A DNA stretch of 64,000 bases from contig OZ038496.1 of the NCBI GenBank assembly GCA_964036315.1, positions 16,993,033 through 17,057,032 on the forward strand. The letters are read 5' to 3'. Below, piece by piece: positions 53,855 to 63,759 of this stretch. Numbering within the stretch: the first letter of the stretch is position 1; every line of letters begins with the position of its first letter. The position numbers were made by a program, and so were the translations under genes. Source of the stretch: Acanthosepion esculentum. Its lineage: Eukaryota; Mollusca; Cephalopoda; Sepiida; Sepiidae. Below the pieces are notes generated by a model. The model saw nothing but the letters and a program-made list of their open reading frames with translations. It did no database searches and was not told the origin of the DNA.

Positions 53855-54515
53855 TTCTGTATTTCTGAGATGAGGTATTGTAACTCTTTACACTATATAA
53901 ATTGTTCATCTTGTCCTCATTGTTCATACGGTTGTCCACATCTTTACTGTCACATTGTTTCGGCCGTTGTACGCTCTGGCCTTCTTCAGGTAATATTTGT
54001 TGGAAATTCGAACCAAACCCTTTATGTAGTCCACGGAGTGTACAACTGCTGAAGCATTGTGAATATGACAATAAAGATAAGGACAACAGTCTGCAGAATG
54101 TAAATAGTGTAAATAAGAATGAACTTGAACACAACATCCAAATTATATTACCTGAAGAAGGCTAAAGCATACGATGGTTGAAACATCGTGAATGCGACAG
54201 TAAAGATGAGGACAACAATCCGAACAATGTAGACAGTATATATAAGAATGATCTTGAACAAAACATCAGCATCCAATGAATATCACCTGAAGAAGGCTGG
54301 AGCATACAATGGATGAAATGTCATGAATGTGAGAGTAAAGATGAGGACAACAGTCTGAAAAATGTAAATACTGTAAATCAGAATGATCTTGAACAAAACA
54401 TCAGCATCCAACGTGTATCACCTGAAGAAGGCCAGAGCATACAACAGCCGAAATGTTGTGAATGTGACAGTAAAGATTAGGGCAACAGTCCGAAAAATGT
54501 AAATAGTGTAAAAAG
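53855..54515. mobile_element. SINE C inverted copy plus 135-bp tandem array of its core
   Basis: 53855-54035 is a reversed copy. From 54035 the core runs forward and CCTGAAGAAGGC appears at 54151, 54286 and 54421, an exact 135-bp period. Each repeat keeps the CTGAAGAAGGC...CGAAA-type core and a link ATGATCTTGAACAAAACATC. Confidence 0.9.
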
Positions 54516-54731
54516 GATATTATATTATCACAAGCAAATTTTTATTTTTTCTTATATTAAATCTGCATATTAAGCACATTTCTTATATTAAATTTGTAGT
54601 AAGCGTTTTAAAATGGAAAATGCATCACTGAGATACGAAAACACATTGGATTAAGTAAAGAAACATTCCAAAAGTTAAACAAGCATATTTTTACTTCAGC
54701 CACCATAATACCTCAAAGTCTCTATGAAGTT

Positions 54732-55110
54732 CTAACTAGTTGCCCTATGTATAATTTGTATGTTAGAGGAACGTTCATCTGAATAATTACCATGAAAGTA
54801 TTTATAGAAAAAGTACAGGTAAGCTATGATACAGTGGTGGGAAAATGACTGAATCCAAGATGCTAGGTTAGGAAAAATGACATTGCAGATTATTCTTTGA
54901 ATTTTATCAAGAATCTCTAAATATGTAGCAGGAGCACCAGACCAAATGTGGCAGCAATATTCAAAGCAAGGATGAATGGTAGACTTAAAAATATGTAAGA
55001 TAATTTCTTGTGAGAAAAATTGTCTAACACGACATAGTGAAGCAACTTCCTTAACATGGTTGATAAGTGAAGACTGGCAGTATTTATCATGGAACTTAAG
55101 CAACTGGTTC
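54732..55110 (-). mobile_element. LINE remnant (family A)
   Basis: The 123-codon minus frame reads VKEVASLCRVRQFFSQEIIL, HIFKSTIHPCFEYCCHIWSG, APATYLEILDKIQRIICNVI and FYKYFHGNYSDE. One frame is intact for this length; both ends are lost. Confidence 0.88.
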
Positions 55111-55315
55111 AGCTAGTTTGAAATTATATTTTTTAGGTTAATTTGCAATAATGAAAGCCACCAGTGTTGGAACTTGTGACAGAACTTAAAGCCTATTATC
55201 AGGATGCTATTTAAATTGTCTTCCTTCTTTGTATTTCAGATTCATTATCAAAAATTCTAAAGACTTTACTGAAATAGCCGAGTGTTTTGTTATGTTTATT
55301 TTTCATTTTTGGCAG
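55111..55315. other. Possible intron sequence before the candidate exon
   Basis: AT-rich, ending in the polypyrimidine tract TTTATTTTTCATTTTTGGCAG. Confidence 0.3.
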
Positions 55316-55477
55316 AGCGTGTGAGCCAATTGTAACAAAAATCTTTAATTCCTCAGCAAAGACGGTTGCAGAAGATGAAAGACAAGTGGAATGTTCTGTA
55401 AGAGGCCTGAAAGGGATTGCATTAATTGGCAATGAAACAGATTCGTTAATAAAGCTTCTCTCTAATTATGACAAACG
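55316..55477 (+). CDS. Candidate host-gene exon, function unknown
   Basis: A strong acceptor (pyrimidine tract then GGCAG) precedes, and a donor-like CG|GTGATT follows. The block between is 162 bp with no stop in one frame and reads ACEPIVTKIFNSSAKTVAED, then ERQVECSVRGLKGIALIGNE and TDSLIKLLSNYDK. Composition is balanced, soluble-protein-like and unlike the surrounding AT-rich repeats. The length is a multiple of three (both ends split a codon), as for an in-frame cassette. No similarity to any repeat in the window was seen and the protein was not recognised. Chance remains possible, since the donor is not strong. Confidence 0.4.
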
Positions 55478-55741
55478 GTGATTAATTGGATGAAGCGTTT
55501 TTAGAGAATTTGAGGACGGTTGAAGGAAATGGGTGTTGCCCATAATTTTTGTCTCTCCTTCCAGATTTAGTGGAACTGGATTTTACAATGAAAAGATAGA
55601 CAAGTGTAATCAGCTTAATAATTCATGTGAGGATAATACTCTTTTTTTATAATTCTTGAAAAATTCTATTTCAACTCAAGTGTCAACAAGTCATTGAAGG
55701 GGAGTAACAGGTTCTTCAATATTGTTTTTTTGTTTTGCGTG
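55478..55741. other. No recognised feature
   Basis: AT-rich sequence following the candidate exon. Confidence 0.35.
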
Positions 55742-55763
55742 AAACACACACACAGACACAGAC

Positions 55764-55827
<64 letters not shown>
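55742..55827. repeat. (CA)n(TA)n microsatellite
   Basis: Short CACAGA tract then two TA runs. Confidence 0.95.
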
Positions 55828-55965
55828 GTCAAACCTAATGAGCCAGTCAAACCTACCAAGGTTTCACTTAGGCAGATTGTTAGGGCCAGCTGGCCCTGAC
55901 GATCTGCCAAAGTGAAACCTTGATAGGTTTGTCTGGCTCATTAGGTTTGACTAGGTCTGCTCTAC
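55828..55965. repeat. Long hairpin (foldback) with hammerhead-like core
   Basis: GTCAAACCTAATGAGCCAGT on the left pairs with its complement on the right; the centre GGGCCAGCTGGCCC is palindromic. Arms are about 60 bp with few mismatches. The right arm reads CTGACGATCTGCC...GTGAAACC. It abuts (TA)n on the left. Confidence 0.9.
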
Positions 55966-56173
55966 GTTTGTATCGAGCTCTTTAGTTAGTTAGTTGTTTA
56001 CTTGTATCAGGGTTTTTTCTTTGGGCCTTGAACCTGTATCTGTGTGATTATTTTCGACAGACTTTCATGTTCCTGGCTCTTTCTTTTTAAAACCCTTTTT
56101 TTCCCTTCGAGATTGATTTAACTATTGGTAAATCAAGAATTCGAAGGTTTTTCGACACGAGTATAGTCACCGA

Positions 56174-56175
<2 letters not shown>
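55966..56175. repeat. Dispersed segment, inverted mate at 63170-63400
   Basis: TTTTTTCTTTGGGCCTTGAA, ATTTTCGACAGACTTTCATG and TCCTGGCTCTTTC pair with the reversed sequence at 63255-63335. Each copy lies directly beside the same hairpin, so the two form one element family in opposite orientations. Confidence 0.75.

Positions 56176-56242
<67 letters not shown>
56176..56242. repeat. (TA)n microsatellite
   Basis: About 33 TA units. Confidence 0.97.
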
Positions 56243-56247
<5 letters not shown>

Positions 56248-56622
56248 GAAAGAACAGTAAGATATATATTCCGGTGTTCTTATAGATATTTTTATTTTTA
56301 CACAATAGTGCTCAATGTAAATTTACAGGGCATTAATATTATAAATTAACTGATTTAAAATATGTTTTTTTTTGCTACACAGTAATAACCATGTTTCAAA
56401 AATATTTCTCTGTATCCTTGGAAACACTCAATTATGAATCTTTGCCGTGCCTTTAAAACTGTAAATTTAAAAAAATAAGTTACTACAAAATTTGCTTGAC
56501 GAGGAAATGGAACTAATGTCTTTAATTTAATAACAAAATTAAATTCGAAGCTTTTAGCTTCCATTTTTGAAACATGGTTATTATTGTGTAGTGAAAAAAA
56601 ACATATTTTAAATCAGTTAAAT

Positions 56623-56640
<18 letters not shown>
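56243..56640. repeat. Foldback Penelope-like repeat, copy 2
   Basis: Left part (56243-56400) is the reverse complement of material in the right part: AACTGATTTAAAATATG...CATGTTTCAAAAAT pairs with ATTTTTGAAACATG...CATATTTTAAATCAGTT. Loop sequence matches 42600-42740 in single orientation. Both outer edges are (TA)n. Confidence 0.85.
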
Positions 56641-56711
<71 letters not shown>

Positions 56712-56712
56712 C
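56628..56712. repeat. (TA)n microsatellite
   Basis: Interrupted TA run. Confidence 0.95.
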
Positions 56713-57307
56713 ACAAATGAAGGGCAAGAACAAACAGATTTAGAATCCACAGTTCTCAGGGATCTACTTTTTTTAAAAAGTGCTCAATACAAATATACAC
56801 CATAATATTTTGATGATATTTTTACTAAAAATATTTTACATTGCGTCATGGAAATTTCTATGTTTCAAAACTTAAAACTTTTATCTTGTCATCAGGAAAT
56901 GTTTGGTAACTTTTTGATGAAAATGATTTACATCTGGAAATAGAGAACAATATGTTTGCTTATTAAATATGGAGTGGGAGGGGATCGAGATTTTAAAATC
57001 TCATGGGTATGTCCTTTTTAACTAATCAAAAGAAAGGTCAAACTAAATTAAAGTTAGATGTTGGGGCAGCGTGCGGTATTCATACATGTCTTGGCAAATT
57101 GTCATATTAGTGTGACAACATACTTTCGGTTAAGAATATCCATTTAAGTTATGAATAAAAATTCTGAGAGATATGTACATCTCTAACAATAAGTTAATTT
57201 TTGTTTTTTAAAAATTATTTTTACAAATTCTTTAGAAATCTCTTAAAGGGTCCTCTGTTATGATTAAAGCATTTTTTATATAATTTTGAACCTAAAATAC
57301 AATCATA
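56713..57307. other. Decayed PLE-like sequence (to about 56960), then nothing recognised
   Basis: TTTTTTAAAAAGTGCTCAAT and ATTTCTATGTTTCAAAAC resemble 48640-48890. The remainder is AT-rich. Confidence 0.4.
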
Positions 57308-57600
57308 TATATATATATATATATGTATATATTTGTGTATTTAGGCAGCAATCGTTCTTTCATGCACATTTCATTAAAAACGACTGACAAGGTGCTTTTA
57401 TTTAGTTTTTTATATAATTTCTTGTGCGATCTAATAAAGTTTTTCTTTTCAGAGGATAAATTATATAAAAACTGTCCGAATGTTCTTTTTATCCGAGCGC
57501 TTTCGGCTATACATTTAGCCATTTTCAAGGATTATATTTCAACTGTTAGAATTAGAAATAGAAATAGTTTGTTATATGTATGTTTTATAAAGTGATTCAT
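57308..57600 (-). mobile_element. Penelope-like N-terminal fragment
   Basis: Minus frame 57528-57292 reads MKMAKCIAESARIKRTFGQF, LYNLSSEKKNFIRSHKKLYK and KLNKSTLSVVFNEMCMKERL then LPKYT. Upstream, GGCTAAATGTATAGCC followed by GAAAGC forms the same hairpin as at 49962. The 5' edge enters (TA)n. It is inverted relative to 57720-57790. Confidence 0.75.
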
Positions 57601-57719
57601 TTTTTTTTTTTTTGTTTCAAAACACGGTCAAGATATTATGTCCATGTTCAAAGTTAATATTATTAAGTGTTGGTTTGTTTGTTTTTATTAGTAAGGCTTC
57701 CATTATTTTTAGCCTTTAT

Positions 57720-57784
57720 TAGATTGCACGAGAAATTATATAAAAAACTAAATAAAAGCACCTTGTCAGTCGTTTTTAATGAAA

Positions 57785-57790
<6 letters not shown>
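57720..57790 (+). mobile_element. Penelope-like fragment, inverted partner
   Basis: LHEKLYKKLNKSTLSVVFNE MC in forward orientation, nearly identical to 57360-57430 reversed, truncated at ATGTGCATATATA. Confidence 0.8.

Positions 57791-57843
<53 letters not shown>
57789..57843. repeat. (TA)n microsatellite
   Basis: About 27 TA units joining two Penelope-like pieces. Confidence 0.97.
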
Positions 57844-57844
<1 letters not shown>

Positions 57845-57846
<2 letters not shown>

Positions 57847-58155
57847 TTAAATAAAAACAGAACACTTTAAGATTCCATATAATAAATTATTTCACCACAG
57901 CCCTTTTAAAGGACTGCGGATCATCAGATTTTACTTCCAAAGGTTGAAACAAAAAATGAAAAGAAATTTACACATTTATGACAGGCAGTACTTACATATA
58001 CTTAGCACTGCCCGTCATAAATGTGTAAATTTCTTTTCATTTTTCGTTTCAAACTTTGGAAGTAAAATCTGATGATCCGCGGTCCTTTAAAAGGGCTGTG
58101 GTGAAATAATTTATTATATGGAACCTTAAAGTGGTCTGTTTTTATTTAAATTATT
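57845..58155. repeat. 310-bp palindrome with two hammerhead-like cores
   Basis: TTTAAATAAAAACAGAACAC at the left pairs with GTGGTCTGTTTTTATTTAAA at the right; arms are about 145 bp. Both arms contain CTGATGA, a 12-bp stem (CCGCGGTCCTTT with AAAGGGCTGTGG, including G-U pairs) and GAAA. One stem position is G-U in the right arm and A-U in the left, so pairing is kept. The centre is near 57998. Confidence 0.9.
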
Positions 58156-58619
58156 AGCTCTGATTTACATTGAGCCCTCTGGATTTTATCCTCCTTGGGT
58201 CTACCCATACGGATTACCTAGTTTTTCGTAAACTAAATATATATATATATATATATATACACTTTAGGCCAAAATTTTAGGAATATTCTCTAGATTTCAA
58301 AGAATTGATGCAATTGATGTTTGAAAAGGCACAAAAACACCTAAAAAGTAGTCAATATTGAGTTGTTTTCACTTGAAATCAACTGTTTTTCATCCAGTAT
58401 AGTAAGGTTACATAAAGTTATATAAAAAAATTGGTATTTGCAAAGTCATGAAAACACTTAAAAAGTAGTCAAAATCAAGTTGTTTTCACATGTAATCAAC
58501 TGTTTTCAATTAATTTAGTCAGTTTTCACAAAGTTATATTAAAAAAACCTGGTGTGTTCCTTTTTTAAGACTAATTTACTTGCTCACTTTGGGCCGAAGG
58601 GACTTTCTCTTTCAGAAGT

Positions 58620-58620
<1 letters not shown>
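58156..58620. repeat. Local duplication of about 120 bp after a (TA)n
   Basis: CACCTAAAAAGTAGTCAATA...AGTTGTTTTCACTTG...AATCAACTGTTTT...AAAGTTATAT is repeated at 58340 and 58460. (TA)n lies at 58236-58260, immediately followed by CACTTTAGGCCAAAATTTTA, a Tc1-like end without a confirmed partner. Confidence 0.75.

Positions 58621-58621
<1 letters not shown>

Positions 58622-58660
<39 letters not shown>
58622..58660. repeat. (AAT)n microsatellite
   Basis: About 12 AAT units. Confidence 0.97.
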
Positions 58661-59924
58661 CAAAATTAACCCATTACTAAATAAAGCTTCCTTGTAATTT
58701 TTGCTGTCTTTGCTTAATCAACCCTACTGGTCAATGGTAATCCCCTAGGTAACCACTTCTCTAAAATATTGCATGTCATGTACTAATGGGTTACAGTTTC
58801 AGCATTCCTGCTTAGTAGATGTTAATATAACTGAAAGAAAGTATGAAACATACTATTCATTAAATCTAGAAGTTGGTCCCAATCTTCTGACCTATGGTGT
58901 GTTTAGAAATATGTATAGAAAAAAATTATACAAAAAGTGAAGAAAAGAAATAATCTTCAAACACAACTTTACAAATTTAAATAATTTCAATACTGTGTAT
59001 AAAAATAATCCTTGTTTTCTTTTTAAGTTGAAAGAAATATGTTAGTAAGTTCTTTACAGACAAATTTTAAAAAAATGTTTTGTTTTTCTGTTTACAACAA
59101 AAAGAAATGAATTGTATTCGTATGAGTGAAAGGATATATATGAATGCTTAATGCAAAATTTACATATTTACATTGTTTTATATATGCATGTGATTTTCAG
59201 CAGTCAGCCAAATAAATGCTATCAGTCAATCCTATTTGTACTGCTCCTACAATTTCCTTTGTTTATATACCTTGCTCGTATATTTTTCATATTGTATGAA
59301 ATACTTAAAAAGTGAGAAAATATTTGCCGGAAGTGACTTAAAACTCAAATAATAAGTTAGTTTAAATATGTGAAAAATTAGTTTGGGAATCCAGTATTAT
59401 TCACATTCCCTGGTTGATTTATATTGAAGACTGTTTTATTAATTTACATTACAGTATTTTTAAGAAAAAATCAGATCACACAAAGTTAAAATTTAGATTT
59501 ACTAAACTCAGAAGTTTATTGGGTAATAAATATATTTCACAATTTTTAATATCTATTTTTAGGAGGAAAAATATTGTTAATCGTGTGCCTTCAAATTTGT
59601 AGCATATGACACAGAAATGGTCATCTGCCTTTAGAAGGCTTGAATGACGTTTAAGATTATGTTGCTGATTGGTTAATAAATGCTAATGTGGAAATTTGAA
59701 TTTAGAATTTGTGTTCGCCTAGCTTTGCACAAAATTGTGTTGATGTTTGTGTGAGCCTATTTTTGTATAGAATTGAGATTTTAATGATATTACTTAAATC
59801 TCCTGAATTTTGGTACAGTTTTTAATGGGGCTCCAGAAATATAATCCCACCTGATTGATATAAGTATATCAAAAAGTTATAGAAAATGTGCATTATATGA
59901 AAATTAAAGCAATGTATAGAACTG

Positions 59925-59929
<5 letters not shown>
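58661..59929. other. AT-rich, no recognised feature
   Basis: 1.27 kb without a recognised repeat or gene. Short frames such as 59414-59602 are low-complexity. Confidence 0.4.

Positions 59930-59962
<33 letters not shown>
59930..59962. repeat. (TA)n microsatellite
   Basis: About 16 TA units. Confidence 0.95.
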
Positions 59963-59966
<4 letters not shown>

Positions 59967-60074
59967 AATAATTAGATAAAGACCTAGTTGTTGAATTTAC
60001 TTTCTGTAAGCTTGTTTTTATATGTAGAAGATGAAAGGTCTGTGTCTGTAATTATAGTATTAGTCTTATTAATG

Positions 60075-60290
60075 TATTATATGCATTAGTACAGGTTCAT
60101 CTTTGGTATGTTGAATAGAAGATGTTTCAGTGTAAGCTGGTTTTAGCCTGTCAGTAAAGATAATGCCTCTTTTGTTGTTCTTGTTGATAGTAAGGAATCT
60201 TTCTTGATTCTTCCAAATCTTTGTAATGTCCATTGTAACTTCATTCAAATGACTTTTTTTTATCATGTCAAAGAAAAAATAAATGTATGG
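60075..60290 (-). mobile_element. Possible LTR-retrotransposon pol tail
   Basis: The minus frame reads IWKNQERFLTINKNNKRGII then FTDRLKPAYTE. The pattern (F.I..NG....SIDRLKPA) is that of the C-terminal end of Ty3/gypsy integrases. Only about 60 residues remain; no LTR was seen beside it. Confidence 0.45.
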
Positions 60291-60442
60291 CTGTTGAGAT
60301 TGGGAGGCAAATATGTTGAATGGAGTCTGTACATTTGTAAGTGTGAATGAAAGTTTCTAATGTGAAACATACTTAGTGGATGTGGAAGAATTTTTCTTGT
60401 TTTAGTATATGGCTATGAAAAATTCTTGAGGTAAGTGTAATA

Positions 60443-61706
60443 TTAGGTCATCCCATAAGTTCTGTCCGAATTTTAACTTTTTTTTAAAATGAACGAAATT
60501 TAAAGAGTATTTTATAATGCCTAATGGAGCTGAACATTATTTTTATGTTTAGATGCATTTAAACTGATCAAATTTTATTTCAGAGAACAATAAAATTAAA
60601 TTTTGTTTGATTAAAACCCTGCTAACATGTAAGTACCCAAGAATCATTTGAGGCACATAATTCTTTATGAGTTCAAGAAAGGAAACTCAGAAGCCGAAGC
60701 GGCTAGAAACATTCACTCAGTTTATGGAGAGGAATGTGTGAATGAAAGAACTTGCAGAAGATGGTTTGCAAAATTCAGAGGTGGAGATTTCACCCTTGAA
60801 GATGAAGATCGAACCGGACGTCCAGTTGAGTTTGATGAAAAGCTTCTTGAAGCAGCCCTTGAAGAAAATCCTGCTTTATCAGTTGAGGAATTGGCAGTGG
60901 TTCTCAGTTCGAACCATACAACTATTCATCGTCATCTTCAACAACTTGGAAAAGTTCCTAAACTTGGAATATGGGTGCCTCATGAATTGTCTGAAAACAA
61001 CCTCAAATTCCTAGTTGACATCTGCTCTTCTCTCCATTCTCGCCATCTTGTTTCACCTTTTTTGGATAGACTTGTGAGTGGTGATGAAAAATGGATTTTA
61101 TCAAAATGTTGTAGACAGTAGCTTGGTAAAGGGGAAGGACCACAGCCGAGAAGGGAACTTCATGGGGAAAAGGTTCTTCTTTCAATCTGGTGGGATTGCT
61201 AAGGAATAATCCACTTTGAATTCTTACCACCTAATGCAACAATTAATGCTCAAATATACTGTCAGCAATTAGAGTGTTTGAACCAAGCTTTGAGAAAAAA
61301 AAGACCTGCTCTAGTGAATCGAAAATGGGTGATGTTTCATCAGGACAATGCGCGACCACACACTGCAAGAATCACATCACAAAAGATCGGTTGGGAGAAA
61401 ATTCCTCATCCACCTTATTCTCCCAACCTTGCTCCTTCAGGCTACCATTTGTTTCATAGCTTACAGAATCATTTGGAAGGAACAGCTTTTGTAACACAGG
61501 AAGAGGTTAAAACTGACATTTGTGAGTTCTTCGAATCAAAGCCCAAAGAATTTTACAGTAATGGAATTAGTAAGTTTGTTAATAGATGGAAGGAATCATA
61601 GATAATCAGGGAAAATACATTGTTGATTGAATATGTAATTAAATGTAACATTTGGTCACTTGTTTTCTTTATTCAAAATTCAGACAGAACTTATGGGATG
61701 ACCTGA
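60443..61706 (+). mobile_element. Complete mariner element, 1264 bp, inactive
   Basis: Left end TTAGGTCATCCCATAAGTTC and right end complementary (one mismatch in the first 28 bp after the TTAG/TCAG tip). TA at 60441-60442 and 61707-61708 is the target duplication. Size fits an intact mariner (about 1.3 kb). The single internal gene is described at 60627-61601. TIRs are almost identical, so insertion is fairly recent despite the dead gene. Confidence 0.97.
60627..61601 (+). pseudogene. Mariner transposase (Hsmar1/cecropia-like), three in-frame stops
   Basis: The frame is continuous over 324 codons but has TAA at codon 2 (60630), TAG at 61119 and TAA at 61200. N-terminal HTH: RHIILYEFKKGNSEAEAARN, TCRRWFAKFRGGDF; second HTH and linker: TIHRHLQQLGKVPKLGIWVP. 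Catalytic: GDEKW (first Asp kept), HQDNARPH (second Asp kept), SPNLAPSGYHLF where the usual third Asp is Gly and SPD is SPN. Spacing between second and third positions is 31, not 34, so three residues are deleted. The protein would be catalytically dead even without stops. The C-terminus is intact (FVNRWKES). Confidence 0.95.
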
Positions 61707-61819
61707 TAGTATGCCATTTCTGCAGCAGTACTTTTTATGTTTTCTGTACCAGTTGACTGTTGTCAAAGAAGAACTATTGGTAAGTACTTACTCTGTTTGC
61801 TTGTATCCAGTTGAGTAGT

Positions 61820-62000
61820 AAGTGCAGCTTTTAATTGTCTATTTAGGTAGCAATCCTTCTTTTGTACAGGTTTCATTAATGATGACTAACAAGGTACTAC
61901 AGTTAAGCTTTTTATTCAATTTTTCTTGTTTTTGTATAAGTAGTTTGTTTTCTGGGAATAAAGTGTGCAAAATATTGTATATCTTTTGCTTTTGGCTATT
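61820..62000 (-). mobile_element. Penelope-like N-terminal fragment, decayed
   Basis: On the plus strand, TTTAGGTAGCAATCCTTCTT, CAGGTTTCATTAATGATGAC and AACAAGGTACTACAGTTAAG mirror 57340-57400. The protein frame is broken. Confidence 0.6.
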
Positions 62001-62511
62001 TATTTTCAAACAGTATATTTATTTATTTTTGTCTGCTGGTCTGAATATTTGAGAAATGTTATTAAAGACAATATATGAAATGTTTAATAAATAAACACAC
62101 CGTCTACTCAAATACTCTTCTCTTGAAATATATAAGAGAGAGAATAGATGATGATGGACTTATAGATATTGGTTCATAAATATTAGAATGGTATTGAACT
62201 AGCTTTCGTATTTGAGTCAAATGATGCTTGAATGATTAATAATAAAAGAATAATAATTTGGTTTACAAGTCCATTTTCGGAACTAGGAATTTTGCCATTA
62301 ACTTTTGTACTTTGTTGCCTGAAGCCAATTACTAAGACAATTACAAGAAATGTGACACAAGCCATTGCTATAAATTAATTACTATAAAAGTCAGGTTGGC
62401 AGTAATTTGGTGATCCTTTAGCTGGTTAGGTCGAAAACCAATCAATATGTGGTCAGTTTTATTGAGAGAGGGAAGGTTTTAAGACTTCATGGTGCTCAAG
62501 AACTTGTTCTG
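62001..62511. other. No recognised feature
   Basis: AT-rich, no gene or family. Confidence 0.35.
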
Positions 62512-62640
62512 GTTCTCTAATTGCATTAGTACAGTTGTTAGCTTGCTGATCCTAGGAGCCATGGATTATGAGTTCGGTCCTTATGATTGTATTAAATCAA
62601 ATAAATCTTTACTTATATCTGCTTAGAGTCAGGTTTTATG
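62512..62640 (+). mobile_element. tRNA-derived SINE monomer, diverged
   Basis: GTTAGCTTGCTGATCCTAGG and GAGTTCGGTCCTTATGA keep the D-arm and B-box-like order of the 4892-5445 units, and TCTGCTTAGAGTCAGG resembles their tail. Confidence 0.45.
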
Positions 62641-62654
62641 ATTTAGGATTGTGT

Positions 62655-62840
62655 TTTTGTTTTTTTATCATATCACCCCAGGCAGTAAAGCCACTAAGAC
62701 TCATGGGGTAACTGAGTGTGAAAAAATAAGAAAAAGAGAAACATTATTAAGGAGCAAGAATAATAGAAGAGTAATCAGGAGGACAGTAGATATCGATTGA
62801 CATTGCATTGAAATTTTTGAAGATCAACGAGAAAAAGAAC
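62655..62840 (-). mobile_element. LINE 3' end (family A)
   Basis: TTTTTTTATCATATCACCCC, TCATGGGGTAACTGAGTGTG and TTGACATTGCATTGAAATTT match 34570-34700. Confidence 0.7.
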
Positions 62841-63094
62841 TGTTTTATCACACATTTTTGTTAGTACTACTTAAACTACTTACTCACTACATAACTGTTC
62901 TTAAATCTATTATTTGGTTTCCAGAAAGGTTCAATAAATTTTGTTAAATATCAGTGGGTCATTTTTTTTTCCATTTGAAGGAATCAAATTTCAGTCACAA
63001 TTTTGCCAAATTGTTACCATAAAAAGAAAAAAAGTTCAAACTTTATTCGCATACCACTAATTGGTATCATTACTTTTGGTGAGATCTGATACAT

Positions 63095-63135
63095 ACATAC
63101 ACACACCCACACACATATATATATATATATATATA
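63095..63135. repeat. (CA)n(TA)n microsatellite
   Basis: Short compound tract. Confidence 0.9.
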
Positions 63136-63169
63136 ATATTAGTAGTATTAGTAATCTTATAAATATAAG

Positions 63170-63475
63170 TAACTACACTTGTTTCGGAAAACCTTTTTTT
63201 TTTCTTGATTTGCAAATGATCAAATCAATATTGAAAGAAAAAAAGGTATAAAACAAAGAAAGAGCCGAGAACATGAACGCCTGTCGAAAACAATCGTTCA
63301 GCATGCAGGTCCAAAGCCCAAAGAAAAAAACCCGATATGAGTACACAACTAACTAAATAAAATGCTCAATACAATAAGTAGAGTAGACCTAGTTAAACCT
63401 AGAGAGCCAGACAAACCTACCAAGGTTTCACCTAAGGGGATCGTCAGGGAAAGCTTTCCCTGACGATCCGCTTAT
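63170..63475. repeat. Dispersed segment plus half-hairpin, mate of 55828-56175
   Basis: 63255-63400 is the reverse complement of 55970-56110. It continues to AGCCAGACAAACCTACCAAG and a central palindrome GATCGTCAGGGAAAGCTTTC then CCTGACGATC (63441-63470), truncated at (TA)n before the second arm. Confidence 0.8.
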
Positions 63476-63489
63476 ATATATATATATAT

Positions 63490-63708
63490 GCACATTTCAT
63501 TGAATACAACTGACAAGGTGCTTTTTAGTTTTTTATACAATTTCTCATGCAATCTAATAATTTTTTTTCTTTTCAGATGATAAATTATATAAAATCTGTC
63601 TGAATGTTCTTTTTATCCATGCGCTTTTTTCGTATAAAAAACTAAATAAAAGCACCTTGTCTGTCGTATTCAATGAAATGTGCATAAAAGAAGGATTGCT
63701 GCCTAAAT

Positions 63709-63725
<17 letters not shown>
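63490..63725. mobile_element. Penelope-like inverted pair (63490-63630 -, 63635-63725 +)
   Basis: GCACATTTCATTGAATACAA...GACAAGGTGC on the left is the complement of GCACCTTGTCTGTCGTATTC AATGAAATGTGC on the right. The right copy reads KLNKSTLSVVFNEMCIKEGL then LPKC and runs into (CA)n 63710-63740. Confidence 0.85.
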
Positions 63726-63742
<17 letters not shown>

Positions 63743-63759
63743 TGAACTCTCCAGTTGAT

